DNA of 64,000 nt, taken from positions 7,187 through 71,186 of the forward strand of contig JANNFX010000239.1 of the NCBI GenBank assembly GCA_031380225.1. The letters run 5' to 3'. A program made the position numbers and the translations under genes. The notes below the pieces were generated by a model. It searched no databases and had not been told where the DNA came from. It saw nothing but the letters and a program-made list of their open reading frames with translations. Below, piece by piece: positions 27,256-35,742 of the stretch (within the stretch, counting starts at the first letter, position 1; each line of letters starts with the position of its first letter). Origin of the DNA: JANNFX01 sp031380225. Lineage in GTDB: Bacteria; Pseudomonadota; Alphaproteobacteria; Rhizobiales; Hyphomicrobiaceae.

Positions 27256-28707
27256 ATGACTATGCATGTCTCCTGGTTTCCCAATAAAGCTTTGATCGGC
27301 AGTGAATGGGTTGGTGGCACTGAGACGTTTGCCGTCACCAATCCGGCGACCGGCGAGGTGATCGCCAAAGTGCCGAACTTGGGTGCCGCTGAAACGCGCC
27401 GCGCTATCGATGCAGCCGAAGCCGCGTTTCCAGCCTGGAGTGCCAAGACAGCGAAAGAGCGTGCGGTACTTCTGAGGCGCTGGTTTGATCTCATCAACGC
27501 CGAAACCGAACGGCTGGCGCAATTGATGACGGCCGAGCAGGGCAAGCCCTTAGCCGAGGCGCGCGGTGAAGTTGCTTACGGTGCATCCTTCATCGAGTGG
27601 TTTGCGGAGGAGGGGAAACGCGCCTACGGCCGCACAATACCAACGACTGCTGGAACCAAGCGCTACATCACCATCAAGCAGCCAATCGGAGTGACGGCCG
27701 CGATTACACCGTGGAATTTCCCGATTGCCATGATCACTCGCAAGGCCGCGTGCGCGTTGGCGGCCGGCTGCACAATGGTCATCAAGCCTTCGGAAGAAAC
27801 ACCGCTGTGTGCATTGGCTGTTGCGAAGCTTGCGCTCGACGCAGGCATTCCGCCGGGCGTTCTGAACGTCGTCACATCGCTTGATGCACCCGCAGTCGGC
27901 AAAGTGCTGTGCGAAGACTCGCGCGTCAGGAAATTGACATTCACCGGCTCAACAGCGGTCGGCAAAATTCTCTATCGCCAGTGTGCCGATACCGTCAAAA
28001 AACTGACGCTTGAGTTGGGCGGCAACGCGCCGTTGATCGTGTTCGATGACGCCAATCTCGACGCCGCGGTTGCCGGCGCTATGGCCTCCAAGTATCGCAA
28101 CGCCGGTCAGACCTGTGTCTGCGCCAACCGTATCCTGGTGCAGGCCGGTATTTACGACCGCTTCGCCGCTGCTTTAAAAGAAGCAGCCAGCAAGCTGACC
28201 GTTGGCGCGGGTAATTCAGCGAACATCACCGTCGGTCCGCTGATCAACGCGGAAGCGGCCGAAAAGGTTGAAGCCTTGACCCGCGACGCAGTCAGCAAAG
28301 GTGCCAAAGCCATTCTCGGCGGTCATCCGCACAAGGCTGGCGCGCTATTCTATGAACCAACTGTGCTGACGGGCATCACCGCCAAAATGGACCTGGTCAA
28401 TGAGGAAATCTTCGGCCCCGTAGCCGCTCTCATGAAATTCGAAACCGACGATGAAGGCATCAAGCTCGCCAACTCGACGCCATTCGGTCTCGCCGCCTAT
28501 CTCTTTAGCGAGAACATGAGCCGCGCCTGGCGCGCCGCTGAAAAACTCGAGGCCGGCATGGTCGGCGTCAACGAGGGCATCTTCTCCAACGAAGTGGTGC
28601 CGTTCGGTGGCGTCAAGGAAAGCGGCCTCGGCCGCGAAGGCGCCGCCGAAGGGCTCGATGAATACCTCGAAATCAAGTTCATCTGCCTCGGCGGGATGGG
28701 GGCTTAG
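27256..28707 (+). CDS. gabD: Succinate-semialdehyde dehydrogenase (NADP+)
   Basis: This 483-residue aldehyde dehydrogenase is of the GabD type. Hallmarks are TNPATGEVIAKVPNLG, FAEEGKRAYGRTIPT, TPWNFPIAMITRKAACALAA, TLELGGNAPLIVFDDA, the catalytic Cys in NAGQTCVCANR and the C-terminal FGGVKESGLGREG. It oxidises the succinate semialdehyde made by GabT to succinate. It closes the putrescine operon 25 bases after puuC. The ATG at 27256 is taken because the family N-terminus begins there; a start at 27133 would overlap puuC. Confidence 0.92.
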   Translation: MTMHVSWFPNKALIGSEWVGGTETFAVTNPATGEVIAKVPNLGAAETRRAIDAAEAAFPAWSAKTAKERAVLLRRWFDLINAETERLAQLMTAEQGKPLAEARGEVAYGASFIEWFAEEGKRAYGRTIPTTAGTKRYITIKQPIGVTAAITPWNFPIAMITRKAACALAAGCTMVIKPSEETPLCALAVAKLALDAGIPPGVLNVVTSLDAPAVGKVLCEDSRVRKLTFTGSTAVGKILYRQCADTVKKLTLELGGNAPLIVFDDANLDAAVAGAMASKYRNAGQTCVCANRILVQAGIYDRFAAALKEAASKLTVGAGNSANITVGPLINAEAAEKVEALTRDAVSKGAKAILGGHPHKAGALFYEPTVLTGITAKMDLVNEEIFGPVAALMKFETDDEGIKLANSTPFGLAAYLFSENMSRAWRAAEKLEAGMVGVNEGIFSNEVVPFGGVKESGLGREGAAEGLDEYLEIKFICLGGMGA

Positions 28708-28987
28708 GGTGTGTTAAAAACACGGCATTCTGAACGCATGACGTGACGTAACCATCATCTGCACAAGCCTCGCCGTCCTGGAGCGACGAGGATAGACATC
28801 TGATGAAGTTATCTGCAGCCTGACGCTTTGCGCGCATCCAGCGATTGATAAGCCCTGACGCAAATTCGAAACTGCGATGCAATCGTGGCGTCAAATAGAC
28901 AAGACTGTGAAGTTCTTTACCAACCCAACTATGGAATTTGAGTTCAGAGTCAGCACAAAAAACATTTGAAGCGTGAAAGAAATTCAA
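28679..28987 (-). CDS. Possible hypothetical ORF or gene remnant
   Basis: A frame of up to 102 residues starts at a TTG and reads NFFHASNVFCADSELKFHSW onward, overlapping the 3' end of gabD by 29 bases. The frame stays open upstream to about 29035 without an ATG. Composition is AT-richer and codon use (TTT, CTT, GAT, TCA) is unlike the neighbours, suggesting imported DNA or a decayed gene. No family is recognised and no ribosome site is visible. It is reported as a weak call only. Confidence 0.2.
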   Translation of the reverse strand: MNFFHASNVFCADSELKFHSWVGKELHSLVYLTPRLHRSFEFASGLINRWMRAKRQAADNFIRCLSSSLQDGEACADDGYVTSCVQNAVFLTHPKPPSRRGR

Positions 28988-29472
28988 ATCATCCAGCGTA
29001 GTGATCTTGAAGGCTAAGTGCTTCGGCTCAAGCCTTCGGTTTCGCTAGAGCATCAATCGCCTGTGCGGGCGTGATGGCGACTCGATTGCAGCGAGTTATA
29101 GTTGGTATGCAATCATATGGATGCAAAATGCCCATCAAACCTGCTCGTCTTGTCTCAGGACTGTCGTATCTATTCCGGCCCCGGCCCGTCTATCGGCCGC
29201 GATACGAACCAGCCCTCAAAAAAATCAGCGCGAAGCACCCGGCGCCCGATACGCGCGCGGGCAACCGGCGAGGCTTCGATCAAGCCATAGGCGCAGCGGA
29301 TATGCAAAAGCGCGTTGATTGTTCTGCCGCTGAGCAATCACCGAAACTAGATAAGTAAATTCTGCCGCAGCAACGCGTCCGGGTTGCCGTCAAGGCACGG
29401 AGAATTGCGAGTCGTACGCCACGGGCGGGCTCGCGGGTACCTTTGCGGGTTGCTCTCTGTTGAGTATTTGTC
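28988..29472. other. Poorly coding stretch, no supported gene
   Basis: This 485-base stretch between the putrescine operon and a small hypothetical ORF has lower GC than its surroundings and no frame with convincing composition. A 95-codon plus frame at 29071-29358 has no ribosome site and no family resemblance. No tRNA, terminator or transposase remnant could be identified by eye. Confidence 0.4.
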
Positions 29473-29793
29473 ATGTCAAAACCATCTTACTTGATCTCTG
29501 CAGCTACAGCAGCAGCCGTCGGCATGGGCCTCATCGTCCACAATCTGGCGGTGAAATCCGCAGCGGATTTGGCTGAGGCAGTGGCAGCAAGAACCGGACT
29601 TTGCGCTGACCCAGTGCGGACGATTGCCGCGATCGAATCAAGGCACTTCGATTGCCTGCAATCATGCTCTTGCACGTCTGCAACGTGTAAAGAACACTCA
29701 CCCGTTCGAACGGTCCGTGCCACCAACTATCAAGGAAACGTTGTCGGTTCGTGGCCGCAATGTCCGGGAGTTCAGATTTCAAGGAATCCATGA
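29473..29793 (+). CDS. Hypothetical small protein with N-terminal hydrophobic segment
   Basis: This 106-codon frame starts MSKPSYLISAATAAAVGMGL, a plausible signal or membrane segment, and then becomes Cys-rich (CLQSCSCTSATCKEH). The C-terminal half has a basic, non-conserved look, and no clear ribosome site precedes the ATG. It may be real, truncated or spurious. It lies in the low-coding stretch, with about 300 further non-coding bases before the next gene. Confidence 0.3.
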   Translation: MSKPSYLISAATAAAVGMGLIVHNLAVKSAADLAEAVAARTGLCADPVRTIAAIESRHFDCLQSCSCTSATCKEHSPVRTVRATNYQGNVVGSWPQCPGVQISRNP

Positions 29794-30089
29794 CATCCGC
29801 CGAGCGCTAGCGTCGTAGATCGGGTCTCGCGAAGTCGATCTCCCCGGCCTAAGGTTGCTCGTGTGACCCACCGCTTTGAAACTGTTGGCCATTTTTCCGA
29901 TGTTTTGGGTCATGGCGTTCGGCCGCCGTCTGGAGTAATTTGCCCGTCAACGTCGCTGGGGTGAACGGCATATGAACCGGGCACTCAAGGCCGGTTCAAC
30001 TTGAGAGTGGCAAACCCCCTCAAGCTAACCGCATCCAGCGAGTACCCAATATGACCGCAGCGACGCTCAGCTACGAGGAGTTCACGACG

Positions 30090-30545
30090 ATGTCCACTCA
30101 GCCCGAATCCCAGCACGCTGGTCTCGGATTCATTGAGCAATACGTTCCAATGTTGAAAACGGCCGCTTTGGTCGTCACAATTCTGGGTGCCGTCCCAACC
30201 GCGATCACCGCCTATAACGCTTACAGCTTTGGTGTGCCGTTCCAACAGGTGCCGCACCGGCTGGCGCAGTATGATCTGTGGGTGAAGAACCTCGATTGTA
30301 AGATCGACTATAAGGCGCTTAGTACTGCGCAAGGCACCAAGGTCGACGTCGGCGCGTGCCCGAAGTCAGGCGACATCGCAATCAAGATCTCAGCCAACGA
30401 CGGCAAGAGCACTTACGAGTGGATCGCCTATAATCAACTGCAGAAGCCAGGGGCGATGGCCAATGTTGGCGGCGATAGTCTGTTTGGCTTCCTGATCGGT
30501 TCGGCCCGCGCCGACGAGTTGCGCACGAATAAGTCGTCGCTCTAG
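30090..30545 (+). CDS. Membrane-anchored hypothetical protein ending at in-frame amber
   Basis: This 151-residue protein has one N-terminal transmembrane helix (about 22-45, MLKTAALVVTILGAVPTAIT) and a soluble domain beginning FGVPFQQVPHRLAQYDLWVK with two Cys. No family is recognised. The ATG at 30090 has a strong GAGGAG 8-9 bases upstream, better than the start at 30051. The frame stops at TAG 30543-30545 but remains open and coding-like for another 54 codons to TAA at 30708, so the annotated product is probably shorter than the ancestral one. Confidence 0.65.
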   Translation: MSTQPESQHAGLGFIEQYVPMLKTAALVVTILGAVPTAITAYNAYSFGVPFQQVPHRLAQYDLWVKNLDCKIDYKALSTAQGTKVDVGACPKSGDIAIKISANDGKSTYEWIAYNQLQKPGAMANVGGDSLFGFLIGSARADELRTNKSSL

Positions 30546-30710
30546 GTTGCAGATATGGAAGTGGTTTGCCAGGCGCTGTCCGGCAAGTCGATCGTGCGCA
30601 TCGTCAACGAAGGCGGCAAATGCTATCGCGAAGTCGTCTCGCCGCTCGCTGGCACGGTAGATAAGCGCGAAGATGTGCCGTGCAACACCCAATGTCCGAG
30701 CAACGGCTAA
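30546..30710 (+). pseudogene. In-frame continuation after amber codon
   Basis: Directly after the TAG at 30543 the same frame encodes VADMEVVCQALSGKSIVRIV and on to CNTQCPSNG before TAA at 30708-30710. Codon use matches the upstream gene, and the extra Cys residues would complement its two. An internal ATG at 30555 could start a 51-residue product, but no ribosome site is apparent. Likeliest is a nonsense mutation truncating a ~206-codon gene; readthrough or reinitiation cannot be excluded. A strong terminator follows 29 bases later, supporting one transcription unit. Confidence 0.55.
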
Positions 30711-30739
30711 CTTGATTAGACGAACTAAAGGCCAATGAA

Positions 30740-30775
30740 ACCGCGGCGCAGATACCTGCGTCGCGGTATTTTTTT
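30740..30775 (+). terminator. Rho-independent terminator
   Basis: A 12-bp stem with one mismatch (ACCGCGGCGCAG, 30740-30751, with CTGCGTCGCGGT, 30756-30767), a 4-base loop and a seven-T run forms a classical terminator. It follows the TAA at 30708 rather than the amber at 30543, and the convergent amidohydrolase ends just beyond. Confidence 0.9.
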
Positions 30776-30789
30776 AGGCAATTCGAAAC

Positions 30790-31680
30790 TCATTCCGCCG
30801 CCGCGCGGCGTTCGAACAATAGCGGCACTTCTGTAAACGTGCGGCCGATGATTTTGCGCAAGTTTGCCCGCAACCGTTCAAATCCGCGGCTTGGGCGGAT
30901 CTCGGTCTCATCCATATAGAGGCCGCGGTTGATCTCGATTTGGACGGCGTGAATGCCGCGATGCGGGCGGCCGTAATGTTCGGTTATGAACCCGCCAGCA
31001 TAGGGCCGGTTCAACTGAACATCGTAACCGCTAGCGCTGATGGCGTCGCGCAGGAACCGCGTCAGCTTCATGTCGCACGAATGGCCGAAGCGGTCGCCGA
31101 GCACAAATTCTGGCCGCGAGCTGCCGTTTGGCTTCAACTGCACCGACGGCATGGAATGACAGTCGAGCAGAATAGCGTATCCGAATTTACGGCGGGTTTC
31201 TTCGAGGAGCTTGTTAAGCGTATCGTGGAACGGCTTGTAGAGCGTCTCGATGCGCTCTATCGCTTCCGCAAGTTTCAACGGCCGCTTGTAGATTTCTTCG
31301 CCATCCGAGACGATGCGCGCAATGGTGCCGAGCCCGCCGATGACGCGCACCGATTGGGTGTTGGCATAATCGGGCAAGACGTCGTCGAAAAGATCGGGGT
31401 CCAACTCGTAGGGTTCGCGATTGGCATCGAGATAGGCGCGCGGGAAATGCGCATGAAGCAGCGGCGCTCCAAGTTCGGCGGCACAGGCGTAAAGTTCATC
31501 GACGCAATAGTCTTCCGAACGGCGCAGCGTCAGCGGATCAAGCCGCGACTGATCCAAAAACGCGCGTGAGTAGTGGCGGCCCGAATGCGGCGAGCAAACC
31601 ACGAACGGCGCTGTCTGCTCAAGAGGAGCAACGACGCTGAACGGTGGGGTCAGATCGCTAGTAAATGGGGCACGGGGCAT
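30790..31680 (-). CDS. N-formylglutamate amidohydrolase family protein
   Basis: This 296-residue protein is of the N-formylglutamate amidohydrolase family (HutG type II). Motifs are VVCSPHSGRHYS at 27-38, DANREPYELDPDLF, the metal-site block AILLDCHSMPS and VQIEINRGLYMDE. It would release formate from N-formylglutamate in the long histidine-degradation branch. No other hut genes lie in the window, so the physiological substrate is open. It is the only gene on this strand between two plus-strand regions. Confidence 0.85.
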   Translation of the reverse strand: MPRAPFTSDLTPPFSVVAPLEQTAPFVVCSPHSGRHYSRAFLDQSRLDPLTLRRSEDYCVDELYACAAELGAPLLHAHFPRAYLDANREPYELDPDLFDDVLPDYANTQSVRVIGGLGTIARIVSDGEEIYKRPLKLAEAIERIETLYKPFHDTLNKLLEETRRKFGYAILLDCHSMPSVQLKPNGSSRPEFVLGDRFGHSCDMKLTRFLRDAISASGYDVQLNRPYAGGFITEHYGRPHRGIHAVQIEINRGLYMDETEIRPSRGFERLRANLRKIIGRTFTEVPLLFERRAAAE

Positions 31681-32037
31681 AGCGTGGCAGTTCCAACCTT
31701 AAGCATCATTGCAGAAACGGATAAGTGTTCCGGCGGAATTAGGACATTGTTGCGGGACGAACGCAGTGTCACGCAGAATCAACATTGCCAACCTGCCGCA
31801 ACCCTGTCCACCGTGACAAAGCTAGTTTGTTGTGCCCAAATAAGTCTTCGAGCGGTGTTGATGCGGAAATGCCTCAAGCCCGGAACGATGCGAGGGCGTT
31901 AGAGCCTGTTAGAGACTATGTAGCTGACGGGTAGTGACGGTGGAAAACGACGGCTTCATCTATCGTTTACCAAATTACGGGCTTAGTTGCAGTAGTGATC
32001 GCGGCTCTCGCGTACTATGAGGGGAAATTAGGGGATC
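31681..32037. other. 357-base divergent intergenic region
   Basis: The region between the divergently transcribed amidohydrolase and cpdR must hold both promoters. No strong dyad, tRNA or short ORF with a good ribosome site is visible, except that GGGGA immediately precedes the cpdR ATG. Confidence 0.45.
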
Positions 32038-32424
32038 ATGTCTGTCAAACCATCGCGTGCTCCGATGCAACGCATACTTTTGGCTGAAGACGACGAATCG
32101 ATGCGCGGGTTCCTTGAACGTGCTCTCGTCAAGGCTGGCTATTCCGTGGTGTCGTTCCCGAATGGTGCCGAAGCCTATGAGCGCCTGCAGGAAGAGCCGT
32201 TCACGCTGTTGTTAACTGATATCGTCATGCCGCAGATGGATGGCATCGAACTGGCCCGGCGAGCCGCTGCCATCGATCCTGATCTCAAGATCATGTTTAT
32301 CACAGGATTTGCGGCCGTGGTTCTCAATAACGAGAACATCGCGCCAAAAGACGCGCGCGTGCTGTCAAAGCCGTTCCATTTGAAGGACCTCGTGCGCGAG
32401 GTCGAGCGGCTCTTGGCCGCTTAG
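32038..32424 (+). CDS. cpdR: CpdR-type single-domain response regulator
   Basis: This 128-residue stand-alone receiver domain has acid pocket E17-D18-D19 (LLAEDDESMRGFLERAL), phosphoacceptor Asp61 (LLLTDIVMPQMDGIELARR) and the switch Lys in VLSKPF. The IMFITGFAAVVLN stretch is characteristic of CpdR. In alphaproteobacteria the unphosphorylated form delivers ClpXP to the pole to degrade cell-cycle substrates, with phosphate arriving through the CckA-ChpT relay. Start at 32038 is supported by GGGGA upstream; an internal ATG at 32065 is an alternative. Confidence 0.92.
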   Translation: MSVKPSRAPMQRILLAEDDESMRGFLERALVKAGYSVVSFPNGAEAYERLQEEPFTLLLTDIVMPQMDGIELARRAAAIDPDLKIMFITGFAAVVLNNENIAPKDARVLSKPFHLKDLVREVERLLAA

Positions 32425-32488
32425 GGATGACCTTACCGGCTTGGCGTGCTGGTTTGACTGGATAGCGCAGCGGCCAGGACGCTCCCTA

Positions 32489-33889
32489 TCACAACACAAA
32501 ATCGCCGCCGGTGATCGTGACTAAACCTGAGAGTTCGATCTGGAAATCAGCGTGCTTGTCGCCGTTGATATCACCCTCGATAATGGTTCTGTCTTGAATG
32601 GTGCCATCGCGGTCAACCTGATACCAATGCAGCTGGCCTTTGACGCCTGTAAACGCAGACCCCTTCGCAGCCAAGAACTTGAAAGCACTGTTGCCGCTCT
32701 GGGCTCCGTTGGCGTCGATGGCTGACAAATCGATATCGTCATAGGCATGCTGGAAGTCGGTGATGACGTCGCGTGTCGCGGCGGCTGCGCCGGTATCAGC
32801 GACGGCGTTGAAGTCGAAATCGTCGGCGCCATAGCCACCCGTCATTCTGTCTCTACTATTGCCGCCGGTAAGGGTGTCGGCCCCGATGCCGCCGCGGAGC
32901 GTATCGAGGCCCGTGCCGCCGATCAGCCAATCGGCGCCTGATGAGCCGTCAATCGTGTCGCGCCCCGCCCCACCAAGCAAAACGTCGGCGTAGAACGTGC
33001 CCGACAGCGTGTCATTGCCAGTCCCGATCAGAAATGTGCCGCCGGCCCCTACCGTGATTTGGTAGATAAAGCTGTTGTAAGGGTTTTGGTCCGGCACGCC
33101 TTCATCGTGCAAGAAATGCAAGACGTCGTCATAAAGCGCCATTGCGTGCGTATCGGCTGGAGCAAACAGGCCGTCATAGAGGGTGTTGTCGTCGCCGGGC
33201 GTCGATGAAACGAAATCACCGGCGTTGATAAGATCGGTGTCATTTAAGAAATTGGTTATGCGGGTGTCGGCGTCGAACGTGAAGTAGCCGGGGTTGGCGA
33301 AGGTTACGGCTTCATATTTGACAGCAACGGAATTCGCGTGCTCGTCCATAAACGCATTGACCATCGCGCCGCCCAAGCTGTGGCCGGTAACATAGACTTT
33401 TGTGATGCCGTTTACGGGGTCGGCGATGAAGGTGTCGATGGCAGCCACCAGCGGTGCCAACAGCGCATAATAGTCGGCCATGCCTTGTTCGAGGCCGAGG
33501 AAATTGAACCAATTATCTTCGTCAGGCGTGCCGCCACCGGCCAGAATTGCGGCTTTATCGAGCGAGCCCGTACCGTCGTTGTCGTTGGTGCCACGAAACG
33601 AAATCACCAGAGCGCCGTCTTGGATGGCGACCAACGCGGCGGCGTTGCCGTTGGTGTAATAACCGTCGCGAAATCCGGTTTGAAAAGCGCCGTTGGCCGC
33701 AGCCGGTGCGTTGGCGAGACCGAGGTCAGCGCTTTGCAGCCGTTGCCAGCCCGCGAGACGCGCGGCGGCCGCATAGGCCGCCCCACCGGCTGGATCGTTG
33801 AAATTTGCGCCGGCTGGCTCCCACGTTTGCAGCTGGTAGGCGGCAAGTGCCGCGTCGGCGAGGGTTGTGAAGGTGGTGGCTTCTGTCAC
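32489..33889 (-). CDS. Secreted RTX lipase (class 3 lipase plus calcium-binding repeats)
   Basis: This 466-residue protein lacks a signal peptide. Residues about 1-290 form an alpha/beta-hydrolase class 3 lipase domain. The nucleophile Ser171 is in VYVTGHSLGGAMVN, and ISFRGTNDND is the oxyanion-side strand. Residues about 300-375 carry RTX nonapeptide repeats (GGAGRDTIDG, GGTGLDTLRG, GGIGADTLTG). A serralysin-type C-terminal domain follows, ending in GGDFVL. This layout is that of type I-secreted, Ca2+-folded enzymes, but no T1SS genes lie nearby. The start is a GTG without a strong ribosome site. The small RTX protein at 45486 has a matching tail. Confidence 0.85.
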   Translation of the reverse strand: MTEATTFTTLADAALAAYQLQTWEPAGANFNDPAGGAAYAAAARLAGWQRLQSADLGLANAPAAANGAFQTGFRDGYYTNGNAAALVAIQDGALVISFRGTNDNDGTGSLDKAAILAGGGTPDEDNWFNFLGLEQGMADYYALLAPLVAAIDTFIADPVNGITKVYVTGHSLGGAMVNAFMDEHANSVAVKYEAVTFANPGYFTFDADTRITNFLNDTDLINAGDFVSSTPGDDNTLYDGLFAPADTHAMALYDDVLHFLHDEGVPDQNPYNSFIYQITVGAGGTFLIGTGNDTLSGTFYADVLLGGAGRDTIDGSSGADWLIGGTGLDTLRGGIGADTLTGGNSRDRMTGGYGADDFDFNAVADTGAAAATRDVITDFQHAYDDIDLSAIDANGAQSGNSAFKFLAAKGSAFTGVKGQLHWYQVDRDGTIQDRTIIEGDINGDKHADFQIELSGLVTITGGDFVL

Positions 33890-34133
33890 GTTGGTCCCGC
33901 TAAAGTTCTGACGCTGTACTCAGATTGAGAGACACTGCGATATACGGCCAAATATGAACGAAGGCCGACAGGTGCCCAGAAGCAGCGGCATTGGCGAGGT
34001 GTTGGCCGCGAATTGGCGTGGATAAGACGCCGGTGGCCGCGGCATCGCCGCCCTATCTCCTGCTTGCGAGGGGCGATAGTTGCCGGTATACGACCGGCTT
34101 CCGTGTGATTTGACCCAACGGACCTGGCAACAG

Positions 34134-34208
34134 GGGCACTTAGCTCAGCGGTAGAGCACTACCTTGACATGGTAGGGGTCACAGGTTCGATCCCTGTAGT
34201 GCCCACCA
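34134..34208 (+). tRNA. tRNA-Val(GAC)
   Basis: The cloverleaf is complete. The acceptor pairs GGGCACT with AGTGCCC, the D-arm is GCTC/GAGC, the anticodon stem CTACC/GGTAG carries loop TTGACAT with anticodon GAC, and the T-arm is ACAGG-TTCGATC-CCTGT. CCA is encoded. Its 3' end is duplicated at 35533, flanking an accessory gene. Confidence 0.95.
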
Positions 34209-34235
34209 GCGGTTAGCCCCTCTGGCTTTGGCTGG
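34198..34235 (+). repeat. Direct repeat, left copy (tRNA-Val 3' end)
   Basis: These 38 bases begin AGTGCCCAC inside the tRNA-Val acceptor stem and end TCTGGCTTTGGCTGG. They are repeated at 35533-35569 with about 32 matching positions. The arrangement resembles an attachment site pair left by integration at a tRNA gene. Confidence 0.65.
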
Positions 34236-34342
34236 TCATGGCAAACCGTGGCAATGGTTTGCGCTAGCAGCATTAATTATTGCTGAAACAACTTTTACCG
34301 TTTCAAGTTGATTTTTTGTACTTGTTCCGGTAAAATGGCTGG

Positions 34343-35266
34343 ATGCCCCTTTCCAATGAGCAAGCCCGACAGCTGATTGATATTGGCCAAATTCATGCTG
34401 CGCGCCGGGCCGCGCAGAACTTATTGAGACGCGACTATCGTTATGCACCGAGGTGGCGCCACATAAATGGCGGCGACTACTGGTACGTTGGCGAACAGTC
34501 CCGCGGCGTTCGTGACGAAAAAACAGCAGCGGACTACACCACCTACTGCACCGCGCGAGAAGCGTTGCAAGCACGGCTCGCAAAGCAACGCGCACGTCTG
34601 GAAGATATGGCGCCGGTCAACGTCGCGCTTAAGCTCGGCCGCGTTCCTAAACTTCCGGCACGTATTCTGCGAGCGCTCGATTCAGAGGGTTTACTTGGCA
34701 CCCAACTCCGGGTGATCGGCACCCATGCCCTGTTCGCCTATGAGGCAGCAGCGGGCGAATATTTCCAAAGTGATCTCCTCGCTACCGCCGATCTTGATCT
34801 GTGCTGGGATGCCAAACAGCGACTTGTAATTCTAGCTGAGGACGGCAGAGAACAGACTATTCTTTCAATTCTCAAGCGGGTTGATCGCTCGTTCGACGCT
34901 GGAAAGCTTTACGGTTTTAGCGCAGCCAACGACGAAAACTTCATCGTCGAAGTGATTGCTCCGAGGGACGAAGAAAGCAGCCCCGCCACTGGGATTGCAG
35001 GCGATCTCGCTGCGGCTCCAATTCCAGAGGTGGCCGCACTGATTGGAGAGGCGTTCAGCGCCATGGCGATAGGCGAAGATGGACTGCCGGTGCAGATCGT
35101 CTGTCCGCTTCCTGACGCGTTCGCCGCCCATAAAAGGCAAATTGCCGAAGCAAGCGGCCGACCGCCGATCCAACGCCGGCGCGATGCAGCGCAGGCCGAC
35201 GCCGTCTCGAAGATAGCGCCGGTGCTTAACGCAACCGGCAAACTCTACCGCGAGCCCGAATACTGA
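34343..35266 (+). CDS. Nucleotidyltransferase-fold protein (GSU2403/NTP_transf_8-like)
   Basis: This 307-residue protein has a helical N-terminal part (about 1-95). A nucleotidyltransferase-like core starts near 105: LRALDSEGLLGTQLRVIGTH, then AYEAAAGEYFQSDLLATADL and DLCWDAKQRL, with the acidic pair in ATADLDL. This pattern matches the GSU2403 family of uncharacterised nucleotidyltransferases, which often sit in variable genome regions. Activity and substrate are unknown; an AbiEii-like toxin role is only a possibility. The gene lies alone between two copies of a repeat derived from the tRNA-Val 3' end. No strong ribosome site precedes the ATG. Confidence 0.7.
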   Translation: MPLSNEQARQLIDIGQIHAARRAAQNLLRRDYRYAPRWRHINGGDYWYVGEQSRGVRDEKTAADYTTYCTAREALQARLAKQRARLEDMAPVNVALKLGRVPKLPARILRALDSEGLLGTQLRVIGTHALFAYEAAAGEYFQSDLLATADLDLCWDAKQRLVILAEDGREQTILSILKRVDRSFDAGKLYGFSAANDENFIVEVIAPRDEESSPATGIAGDLAAAPIPEVAALIGEAFSAMAIGEDGLPVQIVCPLPDAFAAHKRQIAEASGRPPIQRRRDAAQADAVSKIAPVLNATGKLYREPEY

Positions 35267-35272
35267 GGCAAT

Positions 35273-35295
35273 CAGGCATACGCGATGCGTGCCTG
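35273..35295 (+). terminator. Hairpin after nucleotidyltransferase gene
   Basis: CAGGCATACGC (35273-35283) pairs with GCGTGCCTG (35287-35295) with one bulged base and a 3-base loop, 7 bases past the stop. There is no real T-run, so it may be a weak or Rho-assisted transcript end. Confidence 0.4.
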
Positions 35296-35742
35296 TTATC
35301 TGGTTATGAAACTGTGGTCCGAGTGCATGCCATAGACTTTGTTAAGGACCAAAAATCAGCGCCTTTGACGATGCCGTTGCAAAAATGGTTTCAATTGGAG
35401 AGCGAACGGAGTCGATGTCGTGTCAGTTGATGCCTAAAGTTGCATCCTTATTAGCAGGGCGTCGCTGTTCGCCAGTAAGTATCTGCGTCGCATATTCGTT
35501 TTTGAATTAGATTGAAAGTTCCTGATCCACCAAGTGCCCACGAGCCTTTCGCCCTCTGGCTTTGGCTGGCAAGTCAGCGCAACAGGTTTGACGCGGGCGG
35601 TATTAACGGGCGCGGGTTGACAGGGACCGGCGGCCCGCATAGTTTGCAGCCAAACTCCAACAGACTGCTGTTGACGCGGGGTCTCCGGTTCCGGTGGCCC
35701 GTTTGTGTTTTTGGCAGCCTTTTTACAGAACGGCCGGGGCCA
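35296..35742. other. Intergenic stretch with right repeat copy, no gene
   Basis: Between the nucleotidyltransferase-fold gene and rpmJ there is no frame with coding character. The stretch holds the right direct repeat at 35533-35569 and the promoter region of rpmJ (T-rich CAGCCTTTTTACAG just before the gene). Confidence 0.5.
35533..35569 (+). repeat. Direct repeat, right copy
   Basis: This copy reads AGTGCCCACGAGCCTTTCGCCC then TCTGGCTTTGGCTGG. It matches the tRNA-Val 3' end copy at 34198-34235 except for about five substitutions and one deleted C. Only the last part of the acceptor stem is duplicated, not a full tRNA. Confidence 0.65.

Noticed and set aside
29071..29358. 95-codon plus-strand ORF
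   Set aside because: No ribosome site, basic low-complexity translation, overlapping frames equally open; no evidence of coding.
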